Assembly: GCA_934486705.1 (NCBI GenBank)
Contig: CAKSQS010000025.1
Coordinates: forward strand, 1 to 33,139
DNA from: an uncultured Eubacteriales bacterium
Lineage (GTDB): Bacteria; Bacillota; Clostridia; Oscillospirales; Acutalibacteraceae
Length of the DNA stretch: 33,139 nucleotides
Direction: 5' to 3'
A model generated the notes under the pieces. It searched no databases. It had not been told where the DNA came from and worked only from the letters and a program-made list of their open reading frames with translations. Of the stretch, positions 32,065 through 33,139 are shown piece after piece. The position numbers and the translations under genes were made by a program. How positions within the stretch are numbered: the stretch's first letter is position 1; each line of letters starts with the position of its first letter.

Positions 32065-33139
32065 AAATTTATGATGAACTTGTAGCGCGCGGACTTATAG
32101 CGCAGGTAACCGACGAAGCGGAAATACGCGAGCTTATTGACAACGGCAAAGCCACCTTTTACATAGGCTTTGACCCTACGGCAGACAGCCTGCACGTGGG
32201 CCACTTTATGGCGCTTTGCCTTATGAAAAGGCTGCAAATGGCGGGCAACCGCCCCATAGCCCTTATAGGCGGCGGCACGGGATATATAGGCGACCCCTCG
32301 GGCAGAACCGATATGCGCTCAATGATGACACCCGAGCAGATACAGCACAACTGCGATTGCTTTAAAAAGCAGATGAGCCGCTTTATAGAGTTCGGCGAGG
32401 GCAAGGCGCAAATGGTAAACAACGCAGATTGGCTTTTAAAGCTTAATTACATTGACCTGCTGCGTGATGTGGGCGCTTGTTTCTCGGTTAATAATATGCT
32501 GCGTGCCGAGTGCTACAAGCAGCGTATGGAAAAGGGCTTAAGCTTTCTTGAATTTAACTATATGATAATGCAAAGCTACGATTTTTACCACCTCTTTAAA
32601 GAATACGGCTGCAATATGCAGTTCGGCGGCGACGACCAGTGGTCGAATATGTTGGGCGGCAGCGAGCTTATACGCAAAAAGTTAGGTAAGGACGCGTATG
32701 CTATGACAATAACCCTGCTGCTTAATTCCGAGGGTAAAAAGATGGGTAAGACCGCCTCGGGCGCGGTATGGCTCGACCCCGAAAAGACCTCGCCCTATGA
32801 GTTTTACCAGTATTGGCGCAACGTTGCCGACGCGGATGTTTTAAAGTGCATACGTATGCTTACATTCCTGCCGCTTGAAGAAATTGACAAAATGGACGAG
32901 TGGGAGGGCAGTCAGCTCAACACCGCAAAGGAAATTTTGGCTTACGAGCTTACAAAGCTTGTGCACGGCGAAGAAGAAGCCGAGAAAGCGCAGGCGGCGG
33001 CTCGCGCAATATTTGCGGGCGGCGGCTCGCACGCCGATATGCCCTCTACCGAGCTGTCTGCCGATGACTTTACAGACGGCGAAATAGGCATTTTGGCTAT
33101 GATGGTAAAGGGCGGGCTTGCCGCATCTAACGGCGAGGC
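32061..33139 (+). CDS. tyrS: Tyrosyl-tRNA synthetase (partial, runs off the right edge)
   Basis: The first 359 codons of a class I synthetase that charges tRNA-Tyr. GFDPTADSLHVGHFMAL carries the HIGH-type motif HVGH. YMIMQSYDFYHLF has the Tyr/Gln/Asp residues that read tyrosine. QFGGDDQW binds substrate, and KKMGKTASG is the KMSKS loop (KMGKT variant, common in bacterial TyrRS). No stop is reached by 33139; the C-terminal S4-like RNA-binding domain is missing from the window. The ATG overlaps the recN stop, so it is co-transcribed, and no T-box leader is visible. Confidence 0.93.
   Translation, partial: MKIYDELVARGLIAQVTDEAEIRELIDNGKATFYIGFDPTADSLHVGHFMALCLMKRLQMAGNRPIALIGGGTGYIGDPSGRTDMRSMMTPEQIQHNCDCFKKQMSRFIEFGEGKAQMVNNADWLLKLNYIDLLRDVGACFSVNNMLRAECYKQRMEKGLSFLEFNYMIMQSYDFYHLFKEYGCNMQFGGDDQWSNMLGGSELIRKKLGKDAYAMTITLLLNSEGKKMGKTASGAVWLDPEKTSPYEFYQYWRNVADADVLKCIRMLTFLPLEEIDKMDEWEGSQLNTAKEILAYELTKLVHGEEEAEKAQAAARAIFAGGGSHADMPSTELSADDFTDGEIGILAMMVKGGLAASNGE

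Overview
The window reads as chromosomal DNA of an anaerobic, spore-forming Clostridia (Bacillota), most likely a gut Oscillospiraceae/Ruminococcaceae-type organism. The evidence is: sporulation genes (yqfC, yqfD, a ylbJ-like gene, an alpha/beta SASP); Firmicutes gene orders (yqfC-yqfD-phoH-ybeY-era-yqzL-recO and nusB-xseA-xseB-ispA-dxs-tlyA-nadK-argR-recN); a Firmicutes-type LexA box; and a tetrahydrofolate riboswitch in front of folT. Nearly all of the window is ordinary core genome. No phage, CRISPR array, rRNA or tRNA was seen.

Layout. 1-3950 (+): the end of a homocitrate-synthase-family enzyme (probably Re-citrate synthase), a GntR/FCD regulator, an aconitase and an isocitrate dehydrogenase, i.e. 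the oxidative branch of an incomplete TCA cycle leading to 2-oxoglutarate and glutamate. 4025-4860: a small accessory patch with an orphan lipoprotein, palindromic repeat elements, heptamer tandem repeats and a decayed XRE regulator. 4862-10270 (-): a TetR regulator, then a DUF308/HdeD-like membrane protein, an MMPL/RND exporter and a secreted heptad-repeat partner, with clear promoters and terminators. 10309-10436: a second copy of the repeat element. 10468-11730 (-): a four-cysteine small protein and a ylbJ-like sporulation gene, divergent from 11818-16654 (+): yqfC, yqfD, phoH, ybeY, era, yqzL, recO. 16655-16871: a structured intergenic region of unknown function. 16872-19585 (+): mutS2 and an SASP gene with a strong terminator.

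19655-22837 (-): lexA-rnhA-queT-GNAT-lysR, apparently one transcription unit that starts at a LexA-box promoter and ends at a terminator hairpin. 22868-23640 (+): folT under a consensus promoter and a THF riboswitch whose expression platform can hide the ribosome binding site. 23694-33139 (+): a tightly packed housekeeping operon (nusB, xseA, xseB, ispA, dxs, tlyA, nadK, argR, recN, tyrS), with tyrS running off the window edge.

The most interesting items are not new enzymes. They are the pair of palindromic intergenic elements with compensating hairpin arms and attached CTAAYRT heptamers, the structured recO-mutS2 intergenic region, the SOS-linked queT/GNAT/lysR genes, and the TetR-DUF308-MMPL-heptad protein export cassette. 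I found no convincing wholly novel system.
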